In this document: positions 1 to 7,624 of the stretch, piece after piece
Position numbering within the stretch: position 1 is the first letter of the stretch
How the letters are laid out: each line of letters starts with the position of its first letter
Assembly (NCBI GenBank): GCA_021203305.1
Contig: JAJQBK010000014.1
Coordinates: 1 to 34,573, forward strand
DNA length: 34,573 bases
From: Lachnospiraceae bacterium
GTDB lineage: Bacteria; Bacillota; Clostridia; Lachnospirales; Lachnospiraceae
Reading direction: 5' to 3'
Translations under genes and position numbers: made by a program
The notes under the pieces: generated by a model
Told to the model about the DNA's origin: nothing
Databases searched by the model: none
What the model saw: the letters and a program-made list of their open reading frames with translations, nothing else

Positions 1-140
1 ATGGTAGAGCATTGTTATCAATGCACACCGAAGAACTTGAGGGAACAACACAATAGTCCTCAATAGCTCAATGGTAGAGCATTGTTATCAATGCACACCG
101 AAGAACTTGAGGGAACAACACAATAGTCCTCAATAGCTCA
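1..140 (+). repeat. Two exact 70-bp tandem repeats containing the tRNA-Asn 5' half
   Basis: Bases 1-70 and 71-140 are identical. Each unit contains the first 25 nt of the tRNA-Asn that follows, then 45 nt that are not tRNA. Taken from 57, a unit can fold with a 7-bp acceptor-like stem (57-63 with 107-113, one G-U pair), the D-arm (66-69 with 77-80) and a small hairpin (81-84 with 89-92), but it has no T-arm. The array runs off the left edge, so the true copy number is unknown. Confidence 0.9.
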
Positions 141-198
141 ATGGTAGAGCACTCGGCTGTTAACCGAGTTGTTGTAGGTTCGAGCCCTACTTGGGGAG
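127..198 (+). tRNA. tRNA-Asn(GUU)
   Basis: A complete cloverleaf is visible. The acceptor stem pairs 127-133 with 191-197 and the discriminator is G198. The D-stem is GCTC/GAGC. The anticodon stem is CTCGG/CCGAG with loop CTGTTAA, so the anticodon GTT is at 159-161. The T-arm is GTAGG-TTCGAGC-CCTAC (174-190). CCA is not encoded. The tRNA lies directly upstream of the element's parA module, and the 3' ends of tRNA genes are common ICE attachment sites, but I found no second copy of its 3' end in the window. Confidence 0.96.
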
Positions 199-206
199 CT
201 GAACAG

Positions 207-238
207 GCCGATAGACTTCATTGTTTATCGGCTTTTTT
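207..238 (+). terminator. Intrinsic terminator of tRNA-Asn
   Basis: The stem is GCCGATA (207-213) with TATCGGC (226-232), followed by six T residues. It lies 8 nt after the mature tRNA end. Confidence 0.85.
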
Positions 239-256
239 CATGTCCCCGAATTTTTT

Positions 257-273
257 CTGTCATGTAATGACAG
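257..273. promoter_or_regulatory. Inverted repeat, possible operator in the parA leader
   Basis: CTGTCAT-GTA-ATGACAG is a perfect 7-bp inverted repeat with a 3-nt centre. It lies between the tRNA terminator and the parA leader terminator, where a regulator of the ParA promoter could bind. No cognate regulator is encoded in the window. Confidence 0.35.
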
Positions 274-350
274 ATGTAACTTATTAACCAAAGCAGGATG
301 CGCTAGGAGTGCGTGTTGCAGACTTTCCATATAACTGAATACATAAAATC

Positions 351-399
351 AGAGCGTATATCGTTCCAATCTATCGGAAAAGGTATGCGCTCTTTTTTT
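351..399 (+). terminator. Leader terminator/attenuator upstream of parA
   Basis: AGAGCGTAT (351-359) pairs with ATGCGCTCT (384-392, one G-U pair) around a smaller TTCC/GGAA hairpin, followed by seven T residues. It lies about 120 bp before parA with no gene in front of it, so it either ends a leader RNA (attenuation) or blocks transcription arriving from the tRNA side. Confidence 0.75.
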
Positions 400-432
400 A
401 TGCCGAAATTTAGGAATGAGAGGTGAAGGTTC

Positions 433-498
433 ATGAACAGAAATATTGAGGAAGGTGGTGGTGCCGTTGTTCTGATGATATCCGCTCATAAATTTTAG
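433..498 (+). CDS. Possible 21-residue leader peptide before parA
   Basis: An ATG at 433 follows a purine-rich AGGTGAAGG (421-429) and opens a 21-codon frame ending in TAG at 496-498, 18 bp before parA. The sequence is Gly-rich in the middle and ends in a hydrophobic stretch. I recognise no family. It could be a translated leader coupled to the terminator just upstream, or a chance ORF. Confidence 0.3.
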   Translation: MNRNIEEGGGAVVLMISAHKF

Positions 499-516
499 AG
501 AGATTGGAGGTAGAGA

Positions 517-1344
517 ATGTCAAAACGAGCAACGGTGACAGCCGTTGTCAATCAGAAAGGCGGGGTGGGAAAAACCACCACCTGCGAAAGTCTGGGAGTT
601 GGACTTGCCAATGAGGAAAAAAAGGTTCTGCTGGTGGATGTGGACCCGCAGGCCAGTTTGACCGTCGCATTGGGGTATCCGCATCCGGATGAGCTGCCGG
701 ATACGTTATCGGATCTGATGGCGAAGGTGCTGCGGGATGAAAAGATCTTGCCGGGAGAAGGAATATTACACCATGAGGAAGGCGTTGATTTTGTCCCGGC
801 AAACATCGAGCTGGCAGGGATAGAGGTATCGCTGGTGAATGCCATGAGCAGGGAGACGACGCTGCGGCAGTACCTGGATACAGTACGCTATCAGTATGAC
901 CATATTCTGCTGGACTGTATGCCCAGCTTGGGAATGCTGACGGTGAATGCACTGGCGGCTGCGGACAACGTGTTAATACCTGTGCAGGCGCAGTATCTTC
1001 CGGCGAAAGGGCTTGAGCAGCTTTTGCAGACGATCAGTAAGGTGCGAAGGCAGATCAATCCGAAGCTGAAGGTTGAAGGAATTCTGCTGACAATGGTGGA
1101 TGGCAGGACAAATTTCAGTAAGGAGATTTCTGCCCTGATCCGGGACACCTATGGCGGCAAGATTAAAATATTTCAGACGGAGATCCCGCGTTCTGTCCGT
1201 GCCGCGGAGATCAGTGCGGAGGCGAAAAGTATCTTTAAACACGATCCCGGAGGGAAGGTAGCCGCAGCCTATAAGGAACTGACAAAGGAGGTGCTGGACA
1301 ATGCCGAGAAAAGGCGCAAACATCAGCTTGAGCAGCTACGATGA
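517..1344 (+). CDS. parA: ParA-family partition ATPase (Soj-like)
   Basis: The product is a 275-residue deviant-Walker ATPase that, with ParB, is expected to segregate or stabilise the excised circular form. The P-loop KGGVGKTT (residues 14-21) has the signature lysine of the ParA/MinD class, and the VDVDPQ motif follows near residue 40. The start is supported by GGAGG at 506-510, 6 nt before the ATG. The gene overlaps parB by 44 bp, so the two are probably translationally coupled. The length fits short chromosomal/ICE Soj proteins without an N-terminal HTH, so autoregulation by ParA itself is less likely. Confidence 0.95.
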   Translation: MSKRATVTAVVNQKGGVGKTTTCESLGVGLANEEKKVLLVDVDPQASLTVALGYPHPDELPDTLSDLMAKVLRDEKILPGEGILHHEEGVDFVPANIELAGIEVSLVNAMSRETTLRQYLDTVRYQYDHILLDCMPSLGMLTVNALAAADNVLIPVQAQYLPAKGLEQLLQTISKVRRQINPKLKVEGILLTMVDGRTNFSKEISALIRDTYGGKIKIFQTEIPRSVRAAEISAEAKSIFKHDPGGKVAAAYKELTKEVLDNAEKRRKHQLEQLR

Positions 1345-2227
1345 TATCTTCTCCACAGAGGAAAGCCGGGAAGCCGCGTCAAAGGAGCAGGTGCAGCAGA
1401 TTCCGATTTCAGAACTGCACCCTTTTGAGGGACATCCTTTCCGGGTGGTAGATGATGAGGCGATGATGAGGACGATGGAGAGTATTTCGCAGTTTGGGGT
1501 GATCGCGCCGCTCTTGGCACGGCCGGATCCGGACGGAGGGTATGAGATTATTTCCGGGCACAGGAGATGTCATGCGGCGGAGCTGGTAGGACTTGAGATG
1601 CTGCCGGTGATAGTACGGGAGATGGATGAAGATGAAGCCATTATAACTATGGTCGATTCGAATCTTCAGAGGGAGACTATCTTACCGAGTGAGCGGGCGT
1701 GGGCGTATAAGTTGAAGCTGGACGCGATGAAACATCAGGGAGCGAGGTCGGATTTAACTTCGCCGCAAGTTGCGGCGAAGTTCAGAAGTGACGATTTAAT
1801 TGCGAAAGATGTGGGAGTAAGCGGAGACACTGTGCGACGTTATATCCGCCTGACCAATCTCACTCCCGAACTGATGGACATGGTAGACGAGAAAAAACTG
1901 GCATTCAATCCCGCAGTGGAGCTCTCGTATCTAACCCCAAAAGAGCAGGTACAGCTCCTGGAAGCAATGGATAATGCCCAGTCCACCCCATCGCTCTCCC
2001 AGGCGCAGCGCATGAAAAAGCAGAGTCAGGAAGGAACTCTCTCTCTTGACTCCATGTGCGAGATTATGAATGAAACGAAAAAGGACGATGTCGAACGCGT
2101 GACGTTCAAGGCAAATGATCTGCGGAAGTATTTTCCAAAATCCTATACGCCCCTGCAGATGGAAAACACAATCATTAAGCTGCTGGAACAGTGGCAGAAA
2201 AAGAGACAGCGTGATCAGACCCGTTGA
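1301..2227 (+). CDS. parB: ParB/RepB/Spo0J-family partition protein
   Basis: The product is a 308-residue centromere-binding protein that partners ParA. The N-terminal ParB nuclease-like domain (about residues 25-125) carries the GHRRCHAAELVG box and a following NLQRE segment. An HTH region lies at about 165-190 (AKDVGVSGDTVRRYIRLTNL). The start ATG at 1301 lies inside parA and follows an AAGGAGG site. A 27-bp palindrome in the coding sequence (1756-1782) encodes LTSPQVAAK just before the HTH. The 3' end is part of an intrinsic terminator. No parS site was identified; the palindrome is one candidate. Confidence 0.93.
   Translation: MPRKGANISLSSYDDIFSTEESREAASKEQVQQIPISELHPFEGHPFRVVDDEAMMRTMESISQFGVIAPLLARPDPDGGYEIISGHRRCHAAELVGLEMLPVIVREMDEDEAIITMVDSNLQRETILPSERAWAYKLKLDAMKHQGARSDLTSPQVAAKFRSDDLIAKDVGVSGDTVRRYIRLTNLTPELMDMVDEKKLAFNPAVELSYLTPKEQVQLLEAMDNAQSTPSLSQAQRMKKQSQEGTLSLDSMCEIMNETKKDDVERVTFKANDLRKYFPKSYTPLQMENTIIKLLEQWQKKRQRDQTR
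1756..1782. repeat. Perfect 27-bp palindrome inside parB
   Basis: Arms AACTTCGCCGCAA and TTGCGGCGAAGTT are exact complements around one central G. The arms are read in frame in parB. This is far longer than expected by chance within coding sequence. It could be a ParB/parS-type binding site, a hairpin in the mRNA, or an inserted palindromic element. Confidence 0.9.
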
Positions 2228-2251
2228 TGGGTTAGGTTCGCTGTCTTTTTT
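2204..2251 (+). terminator. Terminator overlapping the parB stop codon
   Basis: AGACAGCG (2204-2211) pairs with CGCTGTCT (2239-2246), with an inner ACCC/GGGT stem, then six T residues. The 5' arm lies inside the last parB codons, so ending parB transcripts is built into the gene's 3' end. It separates the partition genes from the transfer region. Confidence 0.82.
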
Positions 2252-2284
2252 CATTTCAAAAAACAATTTAAAGGAGAAATTTTA

Positions 2285-2701
2285 ATGGATTTAAACATTG
2301 AAGGAGATCTGAATATCAATGTCATTTTAGTGGCGGACGGTTCCGTCGTGGATTGTGACATGGATCCTGCGGATATGATCGTGGAGATGTTGGTACCTGG
2401 GAAGGGTGCGAAGGTAATGAAGTTTGCGGAAGCGGACGCGCTCATGCCCGGTTTTATGGACATCTGTGTACCGGTCGATTTTGGAAACAATGGTCTGACC
2501 ATTTATTATCCGGAGAATAAGGTGATCAGGCTGGGGAAAGAGGTTTTTCTGTTCGGGGGAGCGGTGATCTGTTCCGAAAATGAGGATGGCGATCTGAGGT
2601 CATTGTCCGGCGAGGATATTTATGACATCAATCAGTATGTGGAGGAAAACACGGTTACGCTCTGTGCGGATGGCCGGAATTTCCAGGCAATCCGTGTCTG
2701 A
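2285..2701 (+). CDS. Hypothetical element protein, 138 aa, family not recognised
   Basis: I do not recognise a named family. The protein is acidic, soluble and has no signal peptide or membrane segment. It opens with alternating hydrophobic residues suggesting beta strands (NINVILVADGSVVDC), and a Gly-rich hydrophobic stretch GKEVFLFGGAVI lies near residue 85. An AAAGGAG ribosome site stands about 7 nt before the ATG. It is the first gene after the parB terminator and comes before a DUF5688 gene, the usual place for small accessory ORFs in this ICE family. No promoter is obvious in the 57-bp gap. Confidence 0.7.
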   Translation: MDLNIEGDLNINVILVADGSVVDCDMDPADMIVEMLVPGKGAKVMKFAEADALMPGFMDICVPVDFGNNGLTIYYPENKVIRLGKEVFLFGGAVICSENEDGDLRSLSGEDIYDINQYVEENTVTLCADGRNFQAIRV

Positions 2702-2724
2702 CAAAAACGGAAGGAAGGCGAAGC

Positions 2725-3756
2725 ATGGATTATAACGAATTTGTTTTAAAGGCACAGGAAGACCTGGCGACGTTTCTGCCGGGGAAGGTGATCACGCGGG
2801 AGAGTATCGATAAGCCCCAGGGCGTATCCTATGAAGGACTTGTTGCCAGGCCGAAAGACAGCAATGTTGGCGTTATACTGAATATGGACATCTTGTACGA
2901 AGACATGAACAAAGATGGCGATTACGATCAGATGTTATCTGACATGATCAATTTTGTCAAAGAGAGCTCTCAGAATGTCAGTCAAGAGGAAATCATTGCC
3001 CTTTTTGATTATAGTCAGATGAAAGACACTCTGATGGTGGAATTGATCGGGCGGGAGCAGAACAGCGAGATTCTTGAAAATATTCCGCATTATGATATGG
3101 AAGACCTGTCCCTGATATACCGCTTCAATGTAAGTGACCTGTTAGTTGAAGAAGGAATTTATGGGACCGTTCTGGTTAAGAATGAGCATTTGAAGATTTA
3201 TGGTATCACGCAGGAACAGCTGCACCATGACGCAATGGAGAATGCGGTCAGTCGGGAACCGTATGTGATCAGGAGTATTAGTTCGGTCCTGGCGGAAGCG
3301 GGTGGGATACCCATGGCAGAGCCGGAGGAATCACCTTCTGTCGTGGTTGCTACCAATACCTCACAGATATACGGTGCGGCAGTCATCACATATCCGGATT
3401 TTATGGAGAATGCCGCGGAACAGTTTCGGGGGGATTTTTATATTCTTCCATCGTCCATCCATGACGTTGTGCTGTTAAAAGATGACGGGCAAAAGGATTA
3501 CCGGGTATTGGATGCTATGGTTTCTGAAGTAAATGAAGAGGCGGTTATCCCGCAGGAAAGGCTTTCCAACCGGGCATACCATTATGACAGTAAGCAGAAA
3601 ATCTTTGAGCTGGCGGAAACATTCGAGAACAGGACACGGGGACGTGAGGAGAAAAGGCATTCTGTCCTGGATGATTTAAAATCGTTCGGGGAGAAGGCAG
3701 AACAGCAAAGGCCGGAAAAAGTAAGGCCGGCACCGGCAAGAGGGATGGCATTATAA
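2725..3756 (+). CDS. DUF5688 family protein
   Basis: This 343-residue protein resembles the DUF5688 family common in Firmicute conjugative elements: N-terminal MDYNEF, a central region with YGITQEQLHHDAMENA (about 163-178), then FYILPSSIHDV (about 238-248) and VNEEAVIPQERLS. Its molecular function is unknown. It is predicted cytosolic. After the DUF region comes a charged linker and the tail motif HSVLDDLK (residues 312-319), 30 residues from a C-terminus rich in Pro and Arg. The same tail motif occurs in four other proteins of this element. GGAAGG ribosome sites lie just upstream of the ATG. Confidence 0.85.
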   Translation: MDYNEFVLKAQEDLATFLPGKVITRESIDKPQGVSYEGLVARPKDSNVGVILNMDILYEDMNKDGDYDQMLSDMINFVKESSQNVSQEEIIALFDYSQMKDTLMVELIGREQNSEILENIPHYDMEDLSLIYRFNVSDLLVEEGIYGTVLVKNEHLKIYGITQEQLHHDAMENAVSREPYVIRSISSVLAEAGGIPMAEPEESPSVVVATNTSQIYGAAVITYPDFMENAAEQFRGDFYILPSSIHDVVLLKDDGQKDYRVLDAMVSEVNEEAVIPQERLSNRAYHYDSKQKIFELAETFENRTRGREEKRHSVLDDLKSFGEKAEQQRPEKVRPAPARGMAL

Positions 3757-3794
3757 GAGAGCTTTCAGGCGGCAGGTGCAGAAAGGAGAGAGAA

Positions 3795-3932
3795 TTGGAA
3801 AAACTGAATCAGCAGGTAGCAGGACATGTGGAGCGTGAACCGGCTGCTGACAGGAAGCAGAGCCTCAGAAGATTGGAGGCTTATTTTTATGCTGTGAAAC
3901 AGGAAGGCGGAAAAGTGCATGAAGGAGTATGA
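3795..3932 (+). CDS. Small TTG-started ORF, 45 aa
   Basis: A strong AAAGGAGAG (3782-3790) lies 4 nt before a TTG at 3795, which opens a 45-codon frame ending in TGA at 3930-3932. It overlaps the next gene's ATG (3919) by 14 bp, as in a coupled operon. The peptide is hydrophilic, with a predicted amphipathic helix around QSLRRLEAYFYAVKQEGGK. I recognise no family. The ribosome site, the overlap and the otherwise unexplained 160-bp gap support it. TTG starts are common elsewhere in this window. Confidence 0.6.
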   Translation: MEKLNQQVAGHVEREPAADRKQSLRRLEAYFYAVKQEGGKVHEGV

Positions 3933-4554
3933 CGTTACGATTTCAGAGACTCTGGAAAAAACGGTCGCCGTGACAGCAAAGTCGAAGGAGGCGGCCGAAG
4001 AAAAGGTCCGGCAGGGCTATTACAATTCCGAGTATGTGCTGGATGCGGATAATTTCACACAGGTTGATTTTAAGGCCGGGGAAGGACGTGAAGTCGCCAT
4101 TGAGGACAATCAGATTGATGTCCTGCTGGTAAAACCTGGTGAGTTCCCGCAGCCGTGGAAGGTCGGGACGGAACTGGAGGACCTGCAGGCCGCGGTGGGC
4201 GGACGCATTGAGGTTGTGTATCCGTTTGTAGATCAGGCCAGCATTGTATGCAATGAAGATGGGAAGATGAATGGTCTTCCTTTAAACCGGGCACTCAGGG
4301 ATGAGAACGGGAAGATGTATGACATTGTAGCCGGGGATTTTCTGGTTGCGGGCCTGACAGAGGATGGTTTTGGTTCCCTGACGCCGGAGCAGATGACAAA
4401 ATTTGAAAAAATGTTTCATGCACCGGAAGCTTTTCTGAAAATGGGTCGCGGCGTGATTGCACTGCGCATGGAGGATGAAACAGTCAAAAACGCGGGGAAA
4501 GATCATGCAAAGGAAACTGTGAAGCGGGAGGTGCCTGGCCGTGAATCACTGTGA
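3919..4554 (+). CDS. DpnD/PcfM-like plus DUF3846 protein
   Basis: This 211-residue protein appears to have two parts. Residues 1-50 (KEYDVTISETLEKTVAVTA and on) resemble the DpnD/PcfM C-terminal domain. Residues about 67-150 match DUF3846, with VYPFVDQASIVCNEDGK and LPLNRALRD. Neither domain has a known activity. Both recur in the accessory blocks of Gram-positive conjugative elements; PcfM is from plasmid pCF10. It is soluble, with a Lys/Arg-rich tail ending in Ser-Leu that lacks the SVL motif seen in its neighbours. The gene lies in a tight run with the 45-aa ORF upstream and PcfB downstream. Confidence 0.82.
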   Translation: MKEYDVTISETLEKTVAVTAKSKEAAEEKVRQGYYNSEYVLDADNFTQVDFKAGEGREVAIEDNQIDVLLVKPGEFPQPWKVGTELEDLQAAVGGRIEVVYPFVDQASIVCNEDGKMNGLPLNRALRDENGKMYDIVAGDFLVAGLTEDGFGSLTPEQMTKFEKMFHAPEAFLKMGRGVIALRMEDETVKNAGKDHAKETVKREVPGRESL

Positions 4555-4583
4555 TGGATGGAAATGAAGGGAGGTGATGCCTA

Positions 4584-5063
4584 TTGCAGGAGGAAGTAAC
4601 CAACAGGTCAATCAATTTTGCAATCAGCACCAGTAAGCTGACGGGCCGTGTAGTTATGAAGGGAATTCGGACGTATCTGAACCACCGTGCAAAAGTGAAG
4701 GCACGAAAAGCTTCAGAAATCCCGCACGGGAAGCAGACGGTGCAGGAACTGATCGGACAGAATCAGGGAGTAACCAGCATTCCGATTGCCGACACGGAGT
4801 TAAAAGGCTTTGAGTGTGTGGCAAAGAAGTATGGAGTCGATTTTGCAATCCGGAAGGATGCGTCAGTGGAACCGCCCAGATATACGGTGTTTTTCAAGGC
4901 TCGTGATGAGGCCGCTCTTACTGCTGCATATAAGGAATATTCCGCGCAGGCATTCAGTAATAAGGAACGTCCGAGTGTCCGCAAAATGCTGGATAAACTG
5001 GTGAGCCTGACTGCCGCAACGCCGAAGAAGACAAGGGAGAAGCACCAGGAGCGTGACAGATGA
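4584..5063 (+). CDS. pcfB: PcfB-family (DUF3801) conjugation accessory protein
   Basis: The start is TTG at 4584, set by GGGAGGTGAT at 4570-4578. The 159-residue product matches DUF3801/PcfB: QEEVTNRSINFAISTSKL at the N-terminus, then TSIPIADTELKGFECVAKKYGVDF. In pCF10, PcfB is a coupling-protein partner in substrate recruitment. Here it overlaps the VirD4-type gene by 4 bp (ATGA), which supports the same role. Residues 129-137 read RPSVRKMLD, the tail motif shared with four other element proteins, 28 residues from the basic C-terminus. It has no membrane segment. Confidence 0.9.
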   Translation: MQEEVTNRSINFAISTSKLTGRVVMKGIRTYLNHRAKVKARKASEIPHGKQTVQELIGQNQGVTSIPIADTELKGFECVAKKYGVDFAIRKDASVEPPRYTVFFKARDEAALTAAYKEYSAQAFSNKERPSVRKMLDKLVSLTAATPKKTREKHQERDR

Positions 5064-6841
5064 GCAGAGACATGAAGAAACTTCTGATTAAGTGGCTCCC
5101 ATATGTGTTGATCGGGCTGGTCGCAACAAACTTAGGGGAAGCATGGAGGCTGGCTGGCGACGGAACTTTGGGCGAAAAAATCATCGGGCTGATGTACGCC
5201 ATTCCGCAGGCCCTGGGCAACCCGTTTCCGAGCTTCCACCCCTTTGATCTGCTGGTCGGACTGATTTCAGGAGCTGCCCTTCGGTTGGCCGTGTACCTTA
5301 AAGGGAAGAATGCGAAGAAGTACCGGCACGGAATGGAGTACGGATCCGCCCGGTGGGGGACGGCAGCTGACATTGAGCCTTTTGTCGATCCGAAGTTTGA
5401 GAACAATGTAATCCTGACGCGGACGGAGAGGCTGATGATGTCAAACCGACCGAAAAATCCGGCAAACGCGCGGAATAAGAACGTGCTGATCGTCGGCGGT
5501 TCCGGAAGCGGCAAGACGAGGTTCTGGCTGAAACCGAACCTCTTGCAGATGCACAGCTCATACGTTGTCACTGACCCGAAAGGCAGCATCGTGATCGAAT
5601 GCGGGAACGCACTTTTGAAGCACGGCTACCGTATCAAAATATTTAACACGATCAATTTCAGAAAATCCATGCATTATAATCCCTTCGCGTATATTCACTC
5701 TGAAAAGGATATTCTGAAGCTGGTCACCACATTGATCACCAACACCAAAGGTGAAGGCAAGGGCGGTGACGATTTCTGGGTGAAAGCAGAGACCCTGCTT
5801 TACACGGCGCTGATCGGATATATTCATTATGAAGCGCCCATCGAGGAGCAGAATTTTGCCACCCTGATCGAGTTTATCAATGCGATGGAAGTGCGGGAGG
5901 ACGATGAGGATTTTGAAAATCCAGTGGACCTGATGTTCAAGGAATTGAAGAAAAAGAAGCCGGATCACTTTGCCGTCCGCCAGTACGCTAAGTACAAGCT
6001 TGCTGCCGGAAAAACAGCAAAATCGATTAATATTTCCGCAGGAGCTCGTCTGGCACCCTTCGACATTGAAGAACTTCGCGAGATCACTTCCTACGATGAG
6101 CTGGAACTGGATACCCTGGGCGACCGAAAGACAGCGCTGTTTCTGATTATGTCGGATACGGACGGCACGTTCAACTTCCTGATTTCCATGATCTACTCCC
6201 AGCTCTTCAACCTGCTTTGTGAGAAGGCAGATGATGTGTATGGTGGCAGGCTGCCGGTTCATGTGCGCTGCCTGATTGATGAGGCGGCAAACATCGGACA
6301 GATCCCGAACCTGGAAAAGCTGATGGCGACCATCCGGAGCCGTGAGATATCCGCCTGTCTGGTGCTGCAGGCCAAGAGCCAGCTGAAGGCCATTTATAAG
6401 GATAATGCCGACACCATCATAGGGAATTGTGATTCTCAGATTTTCCTGGGCGGTTCAGAACCGACGACGTTAAAAGAACTGAATACTGCTCTCGGTAAGG
6501 AAACAATCGATATGTACAACACATCAGATACCCGCGGCAACAGCCCCAGCTATGGGACGAACTACCAGAAAACCGGGCATGACCTGGCGAGTGTCGATGA
6601 GCTTGCCGTTCTGGACGGCGGGAAGTGTATTTTACAGCTGCGCGGTGTCCGTCCGTTCATGTCGGATAAATATGACCTGACCCAGCACCCCAACTATAAA
6701 TACACGTCCGACTATAACCCGAAGAATGCTTTTGATATAGAAAAGTTTCTTCACCACAAGATGAAGCTGCGGCCGACAGATGAATTTGACGTCATTGATA
6801 TGGACGCTGCCGAGGAAGCTGAAAACGCTTCCCATAAATAA
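5060..6841 (+). CDS. virD4: VirD4/TraG-type type IV coupling protein
   Basis: This 593-residue inner-membrane ATPase should deliver the relaxase-DNA complex to the T4SS. Two N-terminal membrane helices (about 11-27 and 61-80) are followed by the ATPase domain with Walker A GSGSGKT (147-153) and Walker B CLIDEAANIG with D407-E408. The sequence YGSARWG (about 95-101) is the usual TraG-family entry motif. The length is typical of Tn1549-type coupling proteins. The ATG overlaps the pcfB stop (ATGA), so production of the two is probably coupled. No defects are seen in key residues. Confidence 0.96.
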   Translation: MSRDMKKLLIKWLPYVLIGLVATNLGEAWRLAGDGTLGEKIIGLMYAIPQALGNPFPSFHPFDLLVGLISGAALRLAVYLKGKNAKKYRHGMEYGSARWGTAADIEPFVDPKFENNVILTRTERLMMSNRPKNPANARNKNVLIVGGSGSGKTRFWLKPNLLQMHSSYVVTDPKGSIVIECGNALLKHGYRIKIFNTINFRKSMHYNPFAYIHSEKDILKLVTTLITNTKGEGKGGDDFWVKAETLLYTALIGYIHYEAPIEEQNFATLIEFINAMEVREDDEDFENPVDLMFKELKKKKPDHFAVRQYAKYKLAAGKTAKSINISAGARLAPFDIEELREITSYDELELDTLGDRKTALFLIMSDTDGTFNFLISMIYSQLFNLLCEKADDVYGGRLPVHVRCLIDEAANIGQIPNLEKLMATIRSREISACLVLQAKSQLKAIYKDNADTIIGNCDSQIFLGGSEPTTLKELNTALGKETIDMYNTSDTRGNSPSYGTNYQKTGHDLASVDELAVLDGGKCILQLRGVRPFMSDKYDLTQHPNYKYTSDYNPKNAFDIEKFLHHKMKLRPTDEFDVIDMDAAEEAENASHK

Positions 6842-6871
6842 ACAGGGCGATTGCCCGGAAAGGAGTTTCTC

Positions 6872-7357
6872 ATGGCAGAGAACAATTATGGGGCTGGGAT
6901 GGATGTAATCAGGGAAGACCGGCCAAGAGTATCTATTAAATTTGGAAAGAGGCTTGTCGGAAAGCCTTTTACCTCAAAGAACGGTAAGGAACTGGTGGAG
7001 GTTAAAATCCCCAACCAGGATCCGGCTGACAAAAGATCCTGGGAAACATTCGTTGTTTCACCGGCTATGCTGCATGAAAACGCAAATGGAAAAAGCGTAT
7101 GGATGTCGCTGCCGGAAGACGGCACGACCAAAGTCTCCCGATCTGTCCGGCAGGGGCAGGATGAGAACGGAAAGACTATCTGGAATAATGAAAGCCGGAT
7201 GGTTTCCAACACCGAGCTGAAATCCATGGTGGAAGCCTACAAGGAGAAGGACAGGGATTCTGTTCTTACTGATCTTTCCGCCAAAAAGACTGACGCGGCA
7301 AAGACAGAACACGCTGCGCCGAAAAGGGCAGCCAGGCCCAGAGAAGCCGCCCTTTGA
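6872..7357 (+). CDS. Conserved ICE protein with SVL tail motif, 161 aa
   Basis: The start is ATG 6872, 7 nt after AAGGAG (6859-6864); an upstream in-frame TTG at 6851 has no ribosome site. It resembles an uncharacterised protein that regularly follows the coupling protein in Tn1549-type elements (IREDRPRVSIKFGKRLVGKPF near the N-terminus). It is soluble and strand-rich up to about residue 110. An RDSVLTDLS motif follows (S130), then an Ala/Lys/Arg tail ending REAAL. Such small compact proteins could bind DNA or act as transfer cofactors, but nothing here proves it. A terminator follows immediately. Confidence 0.82.
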   Translation: MAENNYGAGMDVIREDRPRVSIKFGKRLVGKPFTSKNGKELVEVKIPNQDPADKRSWETFVVSPAMLHENANGKSVWMSLPEDGTTKVSRSVRQGQDENGKTIWNNESRMVSNTELKSMVEAYKEKDRDSVLTDLSAKKTDAAKTEHAAPKRAARPREAAL

Positions 7358-7382
7358 GTAACTGAAAAAATAAAGCATGAAT

Positions 7383-7430
7383 GACCTCCCCGCCCGTGGA
7401 TGAACGGGACTGACCGGTGAGGTCTTTTTT
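7383..7430 (+). terminator. Terminator between the coupling-protein and T4SS blocks
   Basis: GACCTC (7383-7388) pairs with GAGGTC (7419-7424), with an inner CCCG/CGGG stem, then six T residues. It would end transcription after the coupling-protein operon unless read through. Confidence 0.8.
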
Positions 7431-7467
7431 GTGCCCAAAATAAGCGTTTTGCAGGAAGGAGGTTTTT

Positions 7468-7512
7468 ATGAAGCAGATCCGCAGCCCCACTGAAATGTGT
7501 TATTTCCTGTAA
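7468..7512 (+). CDS. Putative 14-residue leader peptide
   Basis: A full AAGGAGGT (7456-7462 region) lies at ideal distance before an ATG that opens only 14 codons, MKQIRSPTEMCYFL, then TAA. Such a strong start in front of so short a frame, placed between two intrinsic terminators and ahead of the T4SS genes, looks like a translated attenuator leader. It could also be the remnant of a longer gene. Confidence 0.5.
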   Translation: MKQIRSPTEMCYFL

Positions 7513-7593
7513 CTGTCAACCTTAATTCAAACCCGAAAGAACAAACAAAAAATATCAAAATAAAGGAAGGAGATACCCGGACCGCAGTCCGAC

Positions 7594-7624
7594 AGGCCGT
7601 GAGGAGAATACGGCCTTTTTCTTT
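7594..7624 (+). terminator. Terminator/attenuator before Maff2
   Basis: AGGCCGT (7594-7600) pairs with ACGGCCT (7610-7616), followed by TTTTTCTTTT. A small hairpin CGGAC-CGCA-GTCCG (7578-7591) stands just 5' of it. A GGAAGGAG sequence at 7565-7572 has no start codon at the right distance, so this leader may be regulatory RNA. Confidence 0.75.

Noticed and set aside
1-140. CRISPR array
   Set aside because: The repeats are contiguous 70-bp copies without spacers and there are no cas genes.
127-198. tRNA-Asn 3' end as the ICE attachment site
   Set aside because: The position fits, but I found no direct repeat of the tRNA 3' end in the right part of the window and no integrase, so I do not call att sites.
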